A stretch of DNA of 64,000 nucleotides. Source: Lachnospiraceae bacterium. GTDB taxonomy: Bacteria; Bacillota; Clostridia; Lachnospirales; Lachnospiraceae. The DNA is taken from the NCBI GenBank assembly GCA_910575255.1, contig CAJTEM010000005.1, forward strand, positions 1-64,000, given 5' to 3'. The position numbers were made by a program, and so were the translations under genes. The notes under the pieces were generated by a model that was given only the letters and a program-made list of their open reading frames with translations, searched no databases and was not told the DNA's origin. Every line of letters starts with the position of its first letter. Within the stretch, counting starts at the first letter, position 1. Of the stretch, positions 25,703 to 34,908 are shown one piece after another.

Positions 25703-26926
25703 ATGAAGCGGATTGAGGGCGGCGTAACAGCCGCGACAGGATTTCAGGCATCTTCGGCGGCAGCCGGGATCAAGTATAAGGACCGGATGGATATGGCAAT
25801 GATTTACAGTGAGAAGCCGTGCCATGCGGCAGGAACCTTTACCACGAATGTGGTGAAGGCGGCGCCTGTGAAATGGGATCAGGAGATTGTGAAAAACTCG
25901 GCGTTTGCCCAGGCAGTGGTGGTGAATGCGGGGATTGCCAATGCCTGTACGGGCGCGGAAGGATATGGATACTGTAAGGAGACTGCCAGGGCGGCCTCAG
26001 CAGTGCTGGATGTGCCGGAAGATGCGGTGCTGGTAGCTTCCACCGGGGTGATCGGGATGCAGCTGCCCATGGACCGGATCAAAGCCGGGGTGGAAAAGAT
26101 GGTTCCGCTGCTTGACGGAGGACTGGAAAGCGGCACAGCGGCTGCCAAAGCGATCATGACCACAGATACCCGAAAGAAGGAAGTGGCGGTGCAGGCAGTA
26201 ATCGGCGGGAAGACGGTGACTGTGGGAGGAATGTGCAAAGGCTCGGGAATGATTCATCCCAACATGTGCACCATGCTGGCATTTGTGACCACAGACCTGG
26301 CGATCTCTAAGGAACTTCTTCAGGAGGCGCTGAGCGAGGACATTAAGGATACCTATAATATGATTTCTGTGGACGGGGATACCTCTACTAATGATACGGT
26401 GCTTCTGCTGGCAAACGGTATGGCAGGGAATCCGGAAATTACAAAGAAGAATGAAGATTATGAGACATTTTGCAGAGCATTGAATGTGGTAAATGAGACC
26501 CTGGCTAAGAAGATGGCCGGGGACGGCGAGGGCTGCACTGCGCTTTTTGAGGTGAAGGTGGTCGGTGCAGAGAGCAAGGAGCAGGCAGTGACCCTGTCCA
26601 AGTCGATCATTACATCGAATCTGACTAAGGCGGCGATCTTTGGACATGACGCCAACTGGGGGAGAATTCTGTGTGCTATGGGATATTCGGGGGCGCAGTT
26701 TGATCCGGAGAAGGTGGATTTGTTTTTTGAGAGCGCGGCAGGGAAGCTTCAGATTATCGAGAACGGGGTGGCGCTTCCCTACAGTGAGGAGGAGGCGACG
26801 AAGATTCTTTCGGAGCCGGAGGTGACCGCGATTGCGGATGTGAAGCTGGGAGATGCTTCTGCGACGGCCTGGGGATGCGACCTTACCTTTGACTATGTGA
26901 AGATTAACGCAGATTATCGGTCATAG
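25703..26926 (+). CDS. argJ: Glutamate N-acetyltransferase / amino-acid acetyltransferase ArgJ
   Basis: It recycles the acetyl group from N-acetylornithine to glutamate and may also use acetyl-CoA. It has 407 residues from ATG 25703, behind GGAGAG; the frame is open upstream but with GA-rich, non-family sequence. The protein self-cleaves before the conserved threonine in KGSGMIHPNMCTMLAFVTTD, where the nucleophile is the Thr of MCTMLAF. HDANWGRILCAMGYSG is the C-terminal signature. The 240 bases before it are purine-rich and hold no gene. It forms the core of the cyclic arginine route with argB, argC and argD. Confidence 0.96.
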   Translation: MKRIEGGVTAATGFQASSAAAGIKYKDRMDMAMIYSEKPCHAAGTFTTNVVKAAPVKWDQEIVKNSAFAQAVVVNAGIANACTGAEGYGYCKETARAASAVLDVPEDAVLVASTGVIGMQLPMDRIKAGVEKMVPLLDGGLESGTAAAKAIMTTDTRKKEVAVQAVIGGKTVTVGGMCKGSGMIHPNMCTMLAFVTTDLAISKELLQEALSEDIKDTYNMISVDGDTSTNDTVLLLANGMAGNPEITKKNEDYETFCRALNVVNETLAKKMAGDGEGCTALFEVKVVGAESKEQAVTLSKSIITSNLTKAAIFGHDANWGRILCAMGYSGAQFDPEKVDLFFESAAGKLQIIENGVALPYSEEEATKILSEPEVTAIADVKLGDASATAWGCDLTFDYVKINADYRS

Positions 26927-26974
26927 GGGGCGGAGAGCTGCAGGAGAAAAGGACGGTAGGAAAAAACGAGGAGA

Positions 26975-27880
26975 ATGATGATGGAACTGGATAAAAATGT
27001 CATGCAGAAGGCGGAGGTGCTCATTGAGGCTCTTCCTTATATTCAAAGGTTTAACCGGAAGATCATTGTGGTCAAATACGGCGGAAGCGCCATGGTGGAT
27101 GAGGAACTGAAACACAGGGTGATTCAGGACGTGGTTCTCTTGAAGCTGGTGGGATTTAAGCCGATTATTGTCCATGGCGGAGGCAAGGAGATCAGCCGAT
27201 GGGTTGGCAAGGTGGGAATGGAGCCGCATTTTGTCAATGGTCTGCGGGTGACAGATGAGCCGACCATGGAGATCGTTGAGATGGTCCTGAATAAGGTGAA
27301 TAAAAATCTGGTGCAGCTGGTCAACGAGCTTGGCGTGAAGGCGGTGGGAATCAGCGGCAAGGACGGCATGATGTTGCAATGCCAGAAGAAGTATTCTAAA
27401 GGGGAGGATATCGGATTTGTGGGAGAGATTACTCAGGTGAACCCAAAGGTGATCTATGACCTGCTGGAAAAGGACTTTCTGCCGATTATCTGTCCGATCG
27501 GGTTTGATGAGAGCTTCCTTAGCTACAATGTCAATGCGGATGATGCGGCTTGCGCCATTGCGCGGGCGGTGAATGCGGAGAAGCTGGCGTTTCTGACGGA
27601 TGTGGAGGGCGTTTATCGGGATTTTGAGGACAAGAGTTCACTGATCTCAGAGATTACCGTAAAGGAGGCGCAGGAATTTGTAGACGGAGGCGGTATGGGC
27701 GGCGGGATGCTGCCGAAGCTGCAGAACTGTATTGACGCCATCCAGAACGGGGTGAACCGGGTACATATTCTGGACGGAAGAATCCCTCATTGCCTGCTGC
27801 TGGAGATCTTTACCAATAAGGGGATCGGAACAGCGATTCTGCGGGATGAGGACGAAAGGTATTATCATCCCGGGGAGTGA
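26975..27880 (+). CDS. argB: Acetylglutamate kinase
   Basis: It phosphorylates N-acetylglutamate with ATP. It has 301 residues, of the hexameric arginine-inhibited length. The amino-acid kinase fold is clear: [12 protein letters not shown] (ATP glycine loop), [36 protein letters not shown] and [11 protein letters not shown], then [12 protein letters not shown]. The N-terminal helix of about 20 residues before the kinase core is characteristic of arginine-feedback-sensitive enzymes. Three in-frame ATGs (26975, 26978, 26981) follow CGAGGAG; the last has the best spacing. Confidence 0.96.
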   Translation: MMMELDKNVMQKAEVLIEALPYIQRFNRKIIVVKYGGSAMVDEELKHRVIQDVVLLKLVGFKPIIVHGGGKEISRWVGKVGMEPHFVNGLRVTDEPTMEIVEMVLNKVNKNLVQLVNELGVKAVGISGKDGMMLQCQKKYSKGEDIGFVGEITQVNPKVIYDLLEKDFLPIICPIGFDESFLSYNVNADDAACAIARAVNAEKLAFLTDVEGVYRDFEDKSSLISEITVKEAQEFVDGGGMGGGMLPKLQNCIDAIQNGVNRVHILDGRIPHCLLLEIFTNKGIGTAILRDEDERYYHPGE

Positions 27881-27984
27881 GAAGAAGCAGGGAAGGTCTG
27901 AAGAGAGGACAGGAAAAACCGGACAGGAGCCGGAAGAAGTCTGGCGGTAACGGTGCAGTTCAGGAAAGGAAGGGCAGTTTTCAT

Positions 27985-29184
27985 ATGGAGAAACAGCAAT
28001 ATATTGATCGGGCGGAGCAGGCCTTTTATAAGGTTTACAATCGCTTTCCGGTGGTGTTTGATTACGGTGAGGGCGTACATCTGTACGACACAGACGGACA
28101 GGAATATCTGGATTTCGGGGCAGGGATCGCCGTCATGGGGCTGGGATACAGCTGTCAGGAGCTGAAGGATGTTATGAAGGAGCAGGCGGAGAAGCTTTGT
28201 CATATTTCCAATCTGTTTTACAATGTTCCATCCATTGAGGCGGGAGAAAAGCTTTTAAGGGCTTCTGGCATGGAAAAGGTATTTTTTACGAACAGTGGGG
28301 CAGAGGCGATCGAGGGGCTTTTGAAGATCGCCAAGCGTCATGCCTTTAATAAGGGGATGGCCCCGGATTATGAGCTGATTGCCATGCGGCATTCTTTTCA
28401 CGGCAGGACTCTGGGGGCTCTTTCCGTGACGGGAAATGACCATTACCAGGAGCCGTTTGCACCGCTGATTCCGGGAATCCGTTTTGCCACCTTCAATGAT
28501 CTGGACAGCGTGAAGGCGGTGTGGAGCGAGAGGACCTGCGCGGTGATTATGGAGACCATTCAGGGGGAAGGCGGCATCTATCCGGCTACGGAAGAATTCA
28601 TAAAAGGGGTGAGGACTCTGTGTGATGAGCATGACGCGCTGCTTTTGTTGGATGAGATTCAGTGCGGCATGGGACGGAGCGGCCATATGTTTGCCTGGCA
28701 GGGGTATGGCGTGAAGCCGGACGGCATGTCAGTGGCCAAGGCGTTGGGGAACGGAGTCCCGATCGGAGCATTTCTGGCTCAGGGCAAGGCGGCGTCAGCG
28801 ATCGTGCCGGGGGATCACGGGACTACTTATGGCGGAAACCCATTTGTTTGCGCGGCGGCCTCGAAGGTTCTGGATGTGTTTGAGGAAAAGAATATTGTGC
28901 AGCATGTGCGCGAGATCGGGGATTATCTGTGGAAAAAACTGGATGAGCTTGTGGAAAAGCATGAAGGGATCCAGGCACACCGGGGAATGGGCTTGATTCA
29001 GGGCCTGGAATTCACGAAACCAGTGGCTCCGGTGGTAAGCAATGCTCTTTTGGAGCAGAAGCTGGTGCTGATCAGCGCGGGAAGCAATGTGATCAGGTTT
29101 GTGCCGCCTCTTGTGATTGAAAAGGCAGACGTGGATGAGATGGTGAAGCGGCTGGAGGCGGCGATTAGGGTGGCTGTGAAATGA
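27985..29184 (+). CDS. argD: Acetylornithine aminotransferase
   Basis: It is a PLP-dependent class III transaminase that converts N-acetylglutamate semialdehyde to N-acetylornithine. It has 399 residues from ATG 27985. The start is not the earlier in-frame codon overlapping argB, because that stretch is basic and unlike the family. Motifs are FTNSGAEAIEGLLKIAK (PLP phosphate), SFHGRTLGALSVTG, LLLDEIQCGMGRSG (the PLP-ring aspartate) and SVAKALGNGVPIGAFLA with the Schiff-base lysine. It is the last gene of the cluster and is followed by a terminator. Confidence 0.95.
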   Translation: MEKQQYIDRAEQAFYKVYNRFPVVFDYGEGVHLYDTDGQEYLDFGAGIAVMGLGYSCQELKDVMKEQAEKLCHISNLFYNVPSIEAGEKLLRASGMEKVFFTNSGAEAIEGLLKIAKRHAFNKGMAPDYELIAMRHSFHGRTLGALSVTGNDHYQEPFAPLIPGIRFATFNDLDSVKAVWSERTCAVIMETIQGEGGIYPATEEFIKGVRTLCDEHDALLLLDEIQCGMGRSGHMFAWQGYGVKPDGMSVAKALGNGVPIGAFLAQGKAASAIVPGDHGTTYGGNPFVCAAASKVLDVFEEKNIVQHVREIGDYLWKKLDELVEKHEGIQAHRGMGLIQGLEFTKPVAPVVSNALLEQKLVLISAGSNVIRFVPPLVIEKADVDEMVKRLEAAIRVAVK

Positions 29185-29200
29185 TGGGAAAGGAGAATAA

Positions 29201-29250
29201 AAAAGCGTCTTCTCAGAGAAACAGGGATTCTCTGGGAGGGCGCTTTAAAA
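29201..29250 (+). terminator. Terminator of the arg cluster
   Basis: AAAGCGTCTTCTCAGAGAA pairs imperfectly with TTCTCTGGGAGGGCGCTTT. The A-rich left flank means it could also serve the minus-strand gene beyond. Confidence 0.75.
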
Positions 29251-29292
29251 TTGTGCAGCATCATTATGGAAACCCGCTGCAGTTATGCAAAA

Positions 29293-29898
29293 CTATGCGA
29301 TCTGAAAATGTGCCTTGATCTTTTTGACTTCCATCCGCAGATCCATGATCTCCAATTCCATGCGTTCCCTTACCTTTTCCAGGCGCAACGCTTCTTCTAA
29401 CCGCATTTTCAGGAAGTCATGGCCATCACCGATGATATTGATCTTTCGGCTGATCTCATTCTCGATCAGCAGTTGCGTTTGCAGAATCATATCCTTGACC
29501 AGGGCGATCTGTTCATTCGCCTGGTCGGATTTTTGGCTTGCGAGGGAGGCTTCTTCTCTTGCTAAGGAGGCTTCTTCTCTTGCTAAGGAGGCTTCTTCTC
29601 TTGCGAGGGAGGCTTCCTTTCTTGCAAGGGAGGATTCTTCCCTTGCTAAGGAGGCTTCTTCTCTTGCGAGGGAGGCTTCTTCTCTTGCGAGGGAGGCTTC
29701 TTCTCTTGCGAGGGAGGCTTCTTCTCTTGCGAGGGAGGCTTCCTTTCTTGCAAGGGAGGATTCTTCCCTTGCTAAGGAGGCTTCTTCTCTTGCGAGGGAG
29801 GCTTCTTTTCTTGCGAGGGAGGTCTCTTCCCGAACCTCCTGAAGCTCTTTGCTTATATTATCCAGTTTTTCGAGAATCAGTTTTTCTACGTCTGTCAT
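29293..29898 (-). CDS. Coiled-coil protein built on a heptad tandem repeat
   Basis: A 201-residue soluble protein of unknown function. Residues 1-26 are an amphipathic start (MTDVEKLILEKLDNISKEL). Residues 27-117 are 13 exact heptads of the type SLAREEA, SLARKEA or SLAREES. Then come a degenerate fourteenth and a second helical part (RKINIIGDGHDFLKMRLEEA, ending KIKAHFQIA). The register predicts a continuous coiled coil. The general plan (DNIS, then helices, then a REMELEI-like end) resembles small Clostridial coiled-coil proteins of unknown role. The ATG follows an AAGGAGTG-type site. The repeat is nearly identical in DNA, so copy number may vary among strains. Confidence 0.75.
   Translation of the reverse strand: MTDVEKLILEKLDNISKELQEVREETSLARKEASLAREEASLAREESSLARKEASLAREEASLAREEASLAREEASLAREEASLAREESSLARKEASLAREEASLAREEASLAREEASLASQKSDQANEQIALVKDMILQTQLLIENEISRKINIIGDGHDFLKMRLEEALRLEKVRERMELEIMDLRMEVKKIKAHFQIA
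29527..29820 (-). repeat. 21-bp in-frame tandem repeat, 14 units
   Basis: The unit is about GAGGCTTCTTCTCTTGCGAGG as read on the plus strand. Thirteen good units and one degenerate unit are in tandem. A longer pattern is visible, since AREES-SLARKEA recurs six units apart. Confidence 0.9.
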
Positions 29899-30045
29899 AG
29901 AGGTTACACTCCTTTCTTCTGAGGCAGCTTGGCTGTTGATTTCGTGTATCTGCTATTGCCTGTGGTAAAGTTGTCTCTTTTAGAGTGTTATCTGTAGTAA
30001 TCGGTGTAATTGACAATGATATCATAGCATTTCCTCTGAGGAAAG

Positions 30046-30951
30046 TCAAAGATTATTTGGAAAATCAAACAGTCTCAGCTGCGTCATCTGGTATTTTTTC
30101 TGGTAGGCCGGAATGATATCCTTCATGCGGTAAAGAATTCCATAACGCTCACATTCCCGGGCAAAGAGCTTCCACAGTCGGGAGGCATGGGGACTGCGGC
30201 ACTCGTACTGATAGCCGTATTGGCGGCGGTAGCGGTCCGCCAGTCCCTGGTTCGGGAAAAGCCGATCCAGTTGTCTGTAGTACCAGTCTCTTTGATTGCC
30301 CCGCAGTGTCATGCCAAAGGCAGCATAGATAAAGCAGGCGCCTGCTTCGTGGGCGTGACGTACCAGGGAGTGGATGTTCTCATCGCTGTCCTCCAGCCAG
30401 GGGAGAACCGGCATCAGCAGGATGCCGCTGAAAATGCCTGCCTGACGAAGCGTATCAATCATAGAAAAACGTTCTTTGGAGGCCGGTACACCGGGTTCCA
30501 GCTTTTTGCTGAGCTTATCATCGGCAGTAGTAATGGTGATTTTGCACAGGACAGGAGAATGTTCCCGGATAGTCTGCAAAATATCCAGATCCCTTAGAAG
30601 CAATGTGCTTTTGGTGGCAATGGCAGCTCCGAAATTAAAGGCATCGATCAGCTCCAGTGCATGACGGGTCAGAAGAAGCTCTTTCTCATAGGGATTGTAG
30701 GGATCGCTCATGGCTCCGGTTCCTACAACACCGGTCCGTACCTTGCGCCGTAAATCATTGCGGATGATGGACAGTGCGTTTTCCTTGGCTCGCACCCGGT
30801 CAAAATCCTCGATCTGGTAACAGTCAGACCGACTGTCACAGTAGATGCAGCCATGGCAGCAGCCGCGGTAAATGTTCATGTTGTAGTCAATGCCGAACCA
30901 TTCGCGGCTTTTGGTGGCCGTGACAATGGTCTTGGCGGGGATGTATTCCAT
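30046..30951 (-). CDS. SPL-family radical SAM protein
   Basis: This is a radical S-adenosylmethionine enzyme of 301 residues. The [4Fe-4S] motif CxxxCxxC is in YRGCCHGCIYCDSRSDCY near residue 30. GTGAMSDPYNPYEK, KITITTADD and GILLMPVLPWLED follow, as in the group related to spore photoproduct lyase and Rv2578c-type proteins. A true DNA repair function is not established, since many members of this group are uncharacterised. ATG 30951 follows AAAGGAAACC; the longer upstream frame is hydrophobic noise. It is transcribed away from repeat copy B. Confidence 0.85.
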   Translation of the reverse strand: MEYIPAKTIVTATKSREWFGIDYNMNIYRGCCHGCIYCDSRSDCYQIEDFDRVRAKENALSIIRNDLRRKVRTGVVGTGAMSDPYNPYEKELLLTRHALELIDAFNFGAAIATKSTLLLRDLDILQTIREHSPVLCKITITTADDKLSKKLEPGVPASKERFSMIDTLRQAGIFSGILLMPVLPWLEDSDENIHSLVRHAHEAGACFIYAAFGMTLRGNQRDWYYRQLDRLFPNQGLADRYRRQYGYQYECRSPHASRLWKLFARECERYGILYRMKDIIPAYQKKYQMTQLRLFDFPNNL

Positions 30952-31033
30952 GTGGTTTCCTTTCACGTGTGTAATAGTTACCATTATAGCAACAGCGAGG
31001 AGGAATGTAAACCGGGACAGGGGTGGAAAGCAC

Positions 31034-31502
31034 GGTAAATACAAGTTTTTGTGATTCGGGTGGTACGCCCTGGAAAAAGAGTTTCCCGGATTGCTGGTTT
31101 CGGATGTAGAAACTCTAAGCTTGCAGAAATTTGCTAAAAGCAGTCTGCAAAAATGCAGAACTCGCTGCGTTTAGACAGCTGCATTTTTGCTCCTGACGCA
31201 GATTCCTGCGAGCTAAGAGTTTCTAGTATAAGCCGATTTAAATACCTTTCCGTTTCGTTGAGGATGCTTTTTCGAGAGTGCAAAGGAAAAAGCGGAGGCG
31301 TAGTGGTGCTATGCTGAGCATTTTTCTTGGTGCTATCGGGAAAGCAGACCAGCGAAATGGAAGGTTATTTAAATCGACTTATACTAGTCATCCTGGCAAA
31401 CGCAATCCGGGGAACCCTTTTCCAGAGTGTATCTCCAGGCTCCCTCCCCTTCCTCCAGAGTTAGACATATCAATAGCCGATAGTCAAAAGCTTGCGTTTA
31501 CC
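31034..31502. repeat. Large inverted-repeat element, copy B (interrupted)
   Basis: Same family as 9907-10245. It starts GGTAAATACAAGTTTTTGTG and ends AAGCTTGCGTTTACC. It shares TTTCCCGGATTGCTGGTTTC, the GCAAAAATGCAG/CTGCATTTTTGC centre and GCAATCCGGGGAACCC. The right arm is split at 31223-31387 by another inverted repeat. No gene is encoded. Confidence 0.85.
31223..31387. mobile_element. Nested 165-bp inverted-repeat element (MITE-like)
   Basis: The ends CTAGTATAAGCCGATTTAAAT and ATTTAAATCGACTTATACTAG are almost perfect complements, and pairing continues inward for another 15 bases (CCTTTCCGTTTCG with CGAAATGGAAGG). It interrupts the right arm of copy B between GAGTTT and CATCCTGGCAAACG, which are contiguous in copies A and C. 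CTA occurs on both sides and may be a target duplication. It has no transposase. Confidence 0.7.
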
Positions 31503-31507
31503 GTGGG

Positions 31508-31672
31508 ATGGAAAGGAAGCGAAATTTCATAGGGGCAGAGTTGGTATCTGCTGGCCTTGAAGAAAACTTATCTGTGAAAGGCAGCCGTCCGAAACCACGG
31601 CCAATATTGATGAACCAGCAATATATTAAATATGCGTATTACTGGGAATTATACAAAGAAAAATCTTTATAA
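31508..31672 (+). CDS. Possible small or remnant ORF between repeat B and the RM operon
   Basis: A 54-codon frame begins MERKRNFIGAELVSAGLEEN and ends YAYYWELYKEKSL. The composition is protein-like and becomes A+T-rich like the genes that follow. There is no good ribosome binding site, and the start abuts the repeat end, so it may be the tail of a gene truncated by the repeat. I do not recognise it. Confidence 0.2.
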   Translation: MERKRNFIGAELVSAGLEENLSVKGSRPKPRPILMNQQYIKYAYYWELYKEKSL

Positions 31673-31725
31673 TTAAAGAATTATATAGTATAATAAATAA
31701 AAACTAAAGAGATTGGAGACAGCAT

Positions 31726-33828
31726 ATGTCAGAACAGACAATACAGGATGGATTATACTCAACGCCAGTTCAACTTGATAAGTATGTTTGCAGGAGTTTA
31801 GGGGCAACTACAATTAAGGATTTGGTTAAAAACAAAGAGATATCTGGTCTTACGATAAAGGAATGTGAAAGGATTAGAGCAAATAGACCAGATGTACTGA
31901 TTCTTAACAAAGAGAAGCAGATAATTGTTTTTATAGAGATGAAGGAGCCAGATAAATTAAAGACAGAAAGGCTACGCCGCATGGCAAAATATCAAGAACT
32001 GGAGGTAGCAAGAAATGCAAAAGCAAAAATATATGTGTTATCAGATGGGGACACATTTATATGGATTAATCCTGCTACAGGAGAAATAATTGTTGATGAA
32101 AATGATAAGCCTATAACAAGGAAGATCAATCCAAAGGAATTGTCTTCGGAACAGAATAAAGAACTCGCTGATTTTATTGATGATGTATGTTACTGTATAA
32201 ATGACAGTAATAATAAATTAATACCTAAAGAATATATAGATCCGACACCATTAGCTCAGAAAGTAGCACGTATTTTACAGAATATGTCATTATCGTCAGC
32301 AAAAAATTCTTTATATACTTTTGTGGAAATTTTTACGTTTAAGTTTTTGTCTGATATAGGTGTTTTAAAGGGAATTTATTCTTTTGACGGAATATATTCT
32401 GTTTATTCTGAACAAAGTGCAAAAGATGCTTTTATTCAGTATCTAACAACGGTGAGAAAGAAATTGTTGGATTTATTTCCTTATAACACAGAGGATGGAA
32501 CTACAATAATAAACGGAAGAATATTCCATACGGAGACGGATGATATAGGAAATCCGGTAATACACGAAAGTTCTTCGGATTGTTTTGGTAAATTACTTGA
32601 TTGCTTTAAAGAGTATGAAGCACAAAATGGTAAATTTTTGTATATAAATAAAGATTTTAAATCTAAACTATTTGAAACATTTATGAAGAATAGTACAGAC
32701 AAAGATGGAATGGGACAGTTTTTTACCCCATTAAAGGTAGTGCAGGAAATGGTTCGTATGGTTGATGTAAAAGAAGGTATGAGTATATGCGATCCGGCAT
32801 GTGGAGTTGGTAAGTTTTTATTAGAGGCGGCATCAAAAATTTCAGCTTCTTTTTATTTTGAAAATGGAAAACTAAAGTCAAAGATAGAATTAGTAGGTAT
32901 GGAAAAAAAGATGGAAGATAATACATATGATTTAACGACAATACTTGCAAAATCAAATATGTTAATCTATTATTCAGATTTATTTAAAAATAACTGCGAT
33001 TCTATTGAAAAGATACAGATTTTGTCTGAGCAGATGCTTAACAAGGTGATTACATCCAGTCATACAACATTGGGAACGTTAGAGAAATTATATTTAGATA
33101 GATATGACTTAATTCTGGCAAATCCGCCGTATTACCAAAGCGCTCCTATTAGTGAGGCCAGCAAGTCAGTTAGAATACAAAACACAGAAAATAGAGCATA
33201 TACAACTGGTGGAAGAGGTATAGAAGCTTTATTTACTGAATGGATTGTTAAGTCATTAAAGAAGGGGGGAACTGCAAATATTATATTGCCAGATGGCATA
33301 TTTACAAATATTGGAAATGATAAGCTGAAGAGATTGATACTAGAAAGTTGCTATGTAGACAGCATTATTTCATTACCTGTTGGAACCTTCTTTAATACAC
33401 CTAAAAAAACATTTATTCTTACTATTCATAAACGGACAGAGGCCGAGATAGGCACAGTACAGCCATATCCAGTTTATGCGTACCTGTGTAGTACGATAGG
33501 TGAAACAATGGATACTTACAGGTTTGATATTAATGAAAATGATCTACATGATTCCGTTGATTTATATAATCTATATCGTGGAAATAGAGAAAATACGATT
33601 GCAATATCAGCGGTAAATGATAATCCAAGGGCAAGATTAATAACAATTGATAAATTTGGAGTAGATGAAAACTGGAATATTGAACTATTTTGGTCTGATG
33701 AGGAGAAGATAGAATTAGGTATTAAGAAAAAGGATACTGTTATGTCATTAGATGAATTTAGTGGATATATATCGGAATTATTAGACGAAATAAAAAGTTA
33801 TCAGGAGGCTATAGAATGTCTGAAATAA
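31726..33828 (+). CDS. Fused nuclease-methyltransferase subunit, BcgI-like restriction-modification
   Basis: This 700-residue protein appears to cut and methylate DNA. The N terminus (about 1-165) reads as a PD-(D/E)xK nuclease of the HsdR-N type: RPDVLILNKEKQ, then FIEMKEP, giving PD-x14-ExK. Residues about 180-310 are helical. From about 320 an N6-adenine methyltransferase follows, with GQFFTPLKVVQEMVRM, motif I DPACGVGKFLLEA and catalytic motif IV ANPPYY. Its stop overlaps the specificity gene by 13 bases. That pairing, one R-M polypeptide plus one S subunit, is the organisation of BcgI-type (type IIB/IIG) systems. The gene is visibly A+T-rich compared with flanking housekeeping genes, which suggests transfer. 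ATG 31726 follows GATTGGAGAC. Confidence 0.85.
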   Translation: MSEQTIQDGLYSTPVQLDKYVCRSLGATTIKDLVKNKEISGLTIKECERIRANRPDVLILNKEKQIIVFIEMKEPDKLKTERLRRMAKYQELEVARNAKAKIYVLSDGDTFIWINPATGEIIVDENDKPITRKINPKELSSEQNKELADFIDDVCYCINDSNNKLIPKEYIDPTPLAQKVARILQNMSLSSAKNSLYTFVEIFTFKFLSDIGVLKGIYSFDGIYSVYSEQSAKDAFIQYLTTVRKKLLDLFPYNTEDGTTIINGRIFHTETDDIGNPVIHESSSDCFGKLLDCFKEYEAQNGKFLYINKDFKSKLFETFMKNSTDKDGMGQFFTPLKVVQEMVRMVDVKEGMSICDPACGVGKFLLEAASKISASFYFENGKLKSKIELVGMEKKMEDNTYDLTTILAKSNMLIYYSDLFKNNCDSIEKIQILSEQMLNKVITSSHTTLGTLEKLYLDRYDLILANPPYYQSAPISEASKSVRIQNTENRAYTTGGRGIEALFTEWIVKSLKKGGTANIILPDGIFTNIGNDKLKRLILESCYVDSIISLPVGTFFNTPKKTFILTIHKRTEAEIGTVQPYPVYAYLCSTIGETMDTYRFDINENDLHDSVDLYNLYRGNRENTIAISAVNDNPRARLITIDKFGVDENWNIELFWSDEEKIELGIKKKDTVMSLDEFSGYISELLDEIKSYQEAIECLK

Positions 33829-34907
33829 AGTATGCAACCATTCTTTTGACAGACATTTTTTCAGTAGGAAGGGGTCTGCCTAAATATACAAGGTCGTATG
33901 CTGACAAACATAAAGGAATATATCCTGTGTATTCATCGAAGACAGATGATGATGGGGTATTTGCAACAATTAATACGTATGACTATGATGGTGAATATTT
34001 GACGTGGTCAACAGATGGGTATGCAGGTGTTCCAGCATATAGAAATGGGAAATTTTCATGCACAGATCATTGTGGAATATTAGTATTAAACCAAGGTTTC
34101 GAGAATGTATATTTACCATATGTAAGATATCAAATTGACTTTAGAAAATTAAGATTAGGATATGGAAATCAAAGAGTAAAGGTTAATCAAGTGAAAAAAG
34201 CTAATCTTTATATAAAACTTCCTTTAGACGATAAGGGTAATATTGATATGCAAATGCAGATGCAACTGGCAGAAAAATATGATATGGTAGAGGAACGAAA
34301 AGGAAGCTTGAAGGAGAAAGCAGAAAAACTCAAAGATATTGTGGTAAGGATTGAGCAGAATTGCAATATAGAATACATACCATTTGAACAGATATTTTTA
34401 TCAGTTAAGCGTGGAAAGAGCAAATACACGAAATTATATTGCAATGATAATTCGGGAGAATATCCTGTATATTCTGCTGATAATGATAAACCTCTTGGAT
34501 ATATGAATCACTACGATAATGATGGAGAATTTTTAACAATATCAATTAATGGTATAGCAGGAAAAATAACTATTTTCAATGGGAAGTTTTCTGTTAATGC
34601 TGATAGGGTTGTATGTATACCACGAGAAGAGGTCGATATAAGATATATTCGTTATGTTGCGGAACCTATTTTTAGAAATAGTATAAAAGGTCGAAAAGGT
34701 GATTTAGGTAAGAATGAATTTTCAAAACTGACGCCGGATATGATAAAAAGATTATTGATTCCTATTCCAATAAAAGAAGATGGTATATTTGATTTGGAAA
34801 TACAGAAGCAATTGGCGGCAAAGTATCAACAAATAGAGGATATTAAAAGTAATTTGTATGAAAAAGTCAAAAAACTTTTAGATGTTGTGATGGTAAGAGG
34901 GGAATAA
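33816..34907 (+). CDS. DNA specificity subunit (HsdS-like) of the BcgI-like system
   Basis: This 363-residue protein should choose the recognition sequence. It has two related halves, each a target recognition domain followed by a helical spacer. The first opens FSVGRGLPKYTRSY near residue 16, and the second FLSVKRGKSKYTKLY near 190. Each half ends with a coiled spacer (LAEKYDMVEERKGSLKEK and LAAKYQQIEDIKSNLYEK). The two-domain layout predicts a bipartite target. It overlaps the upstream R-M gene, so the two subunits are translationally coupled. Same A+T-rich composition. Confidence 0.85.
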   Translation: MSEIKYATILLTDIFSVGRGLPKYTRSYADKHKGIYPVYSSKTDDDGVFATINTYDYDGEYLTWSTDGYAGVPAYRNGKFSCTDHCGILVLNQGFENVYLPYVRYQIDFRKLRLGYGNQRVKVNQVKKANLYIKLPLDDKGNIDMQMQMQLAEKYDMVEERKGSLKEKAEKLKDIVVRIEQNCNIEYIPFEQIFLSVKRGKSKYTKLYCNDNSGEYPVYSADNDKPLGYMNHYDNDGEFLTISINGIAGKITIFNGKFSVNADRVVCIPREEVDIRYIRYVAEPIFRNSIKGRKGDLGKNEFSKLTPDMIKRLLIPIPIKEDGIFDLEIQKQLAAKYQQIEDIKSNLYEKVKKLLDVVMVRGE

Positions 34908-34908
34908 T

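Noticed and set aside
29527-29820. Regular repeats that could suggest a CRISPR array
   Set aside because: The units are contiguous with no spacers and keep one reading frame as protein heptads.
31278-31532. Open frame across the nested repeat in copy B
   Set aside because: It is contained in repeat sequence and has no protein-like composition.
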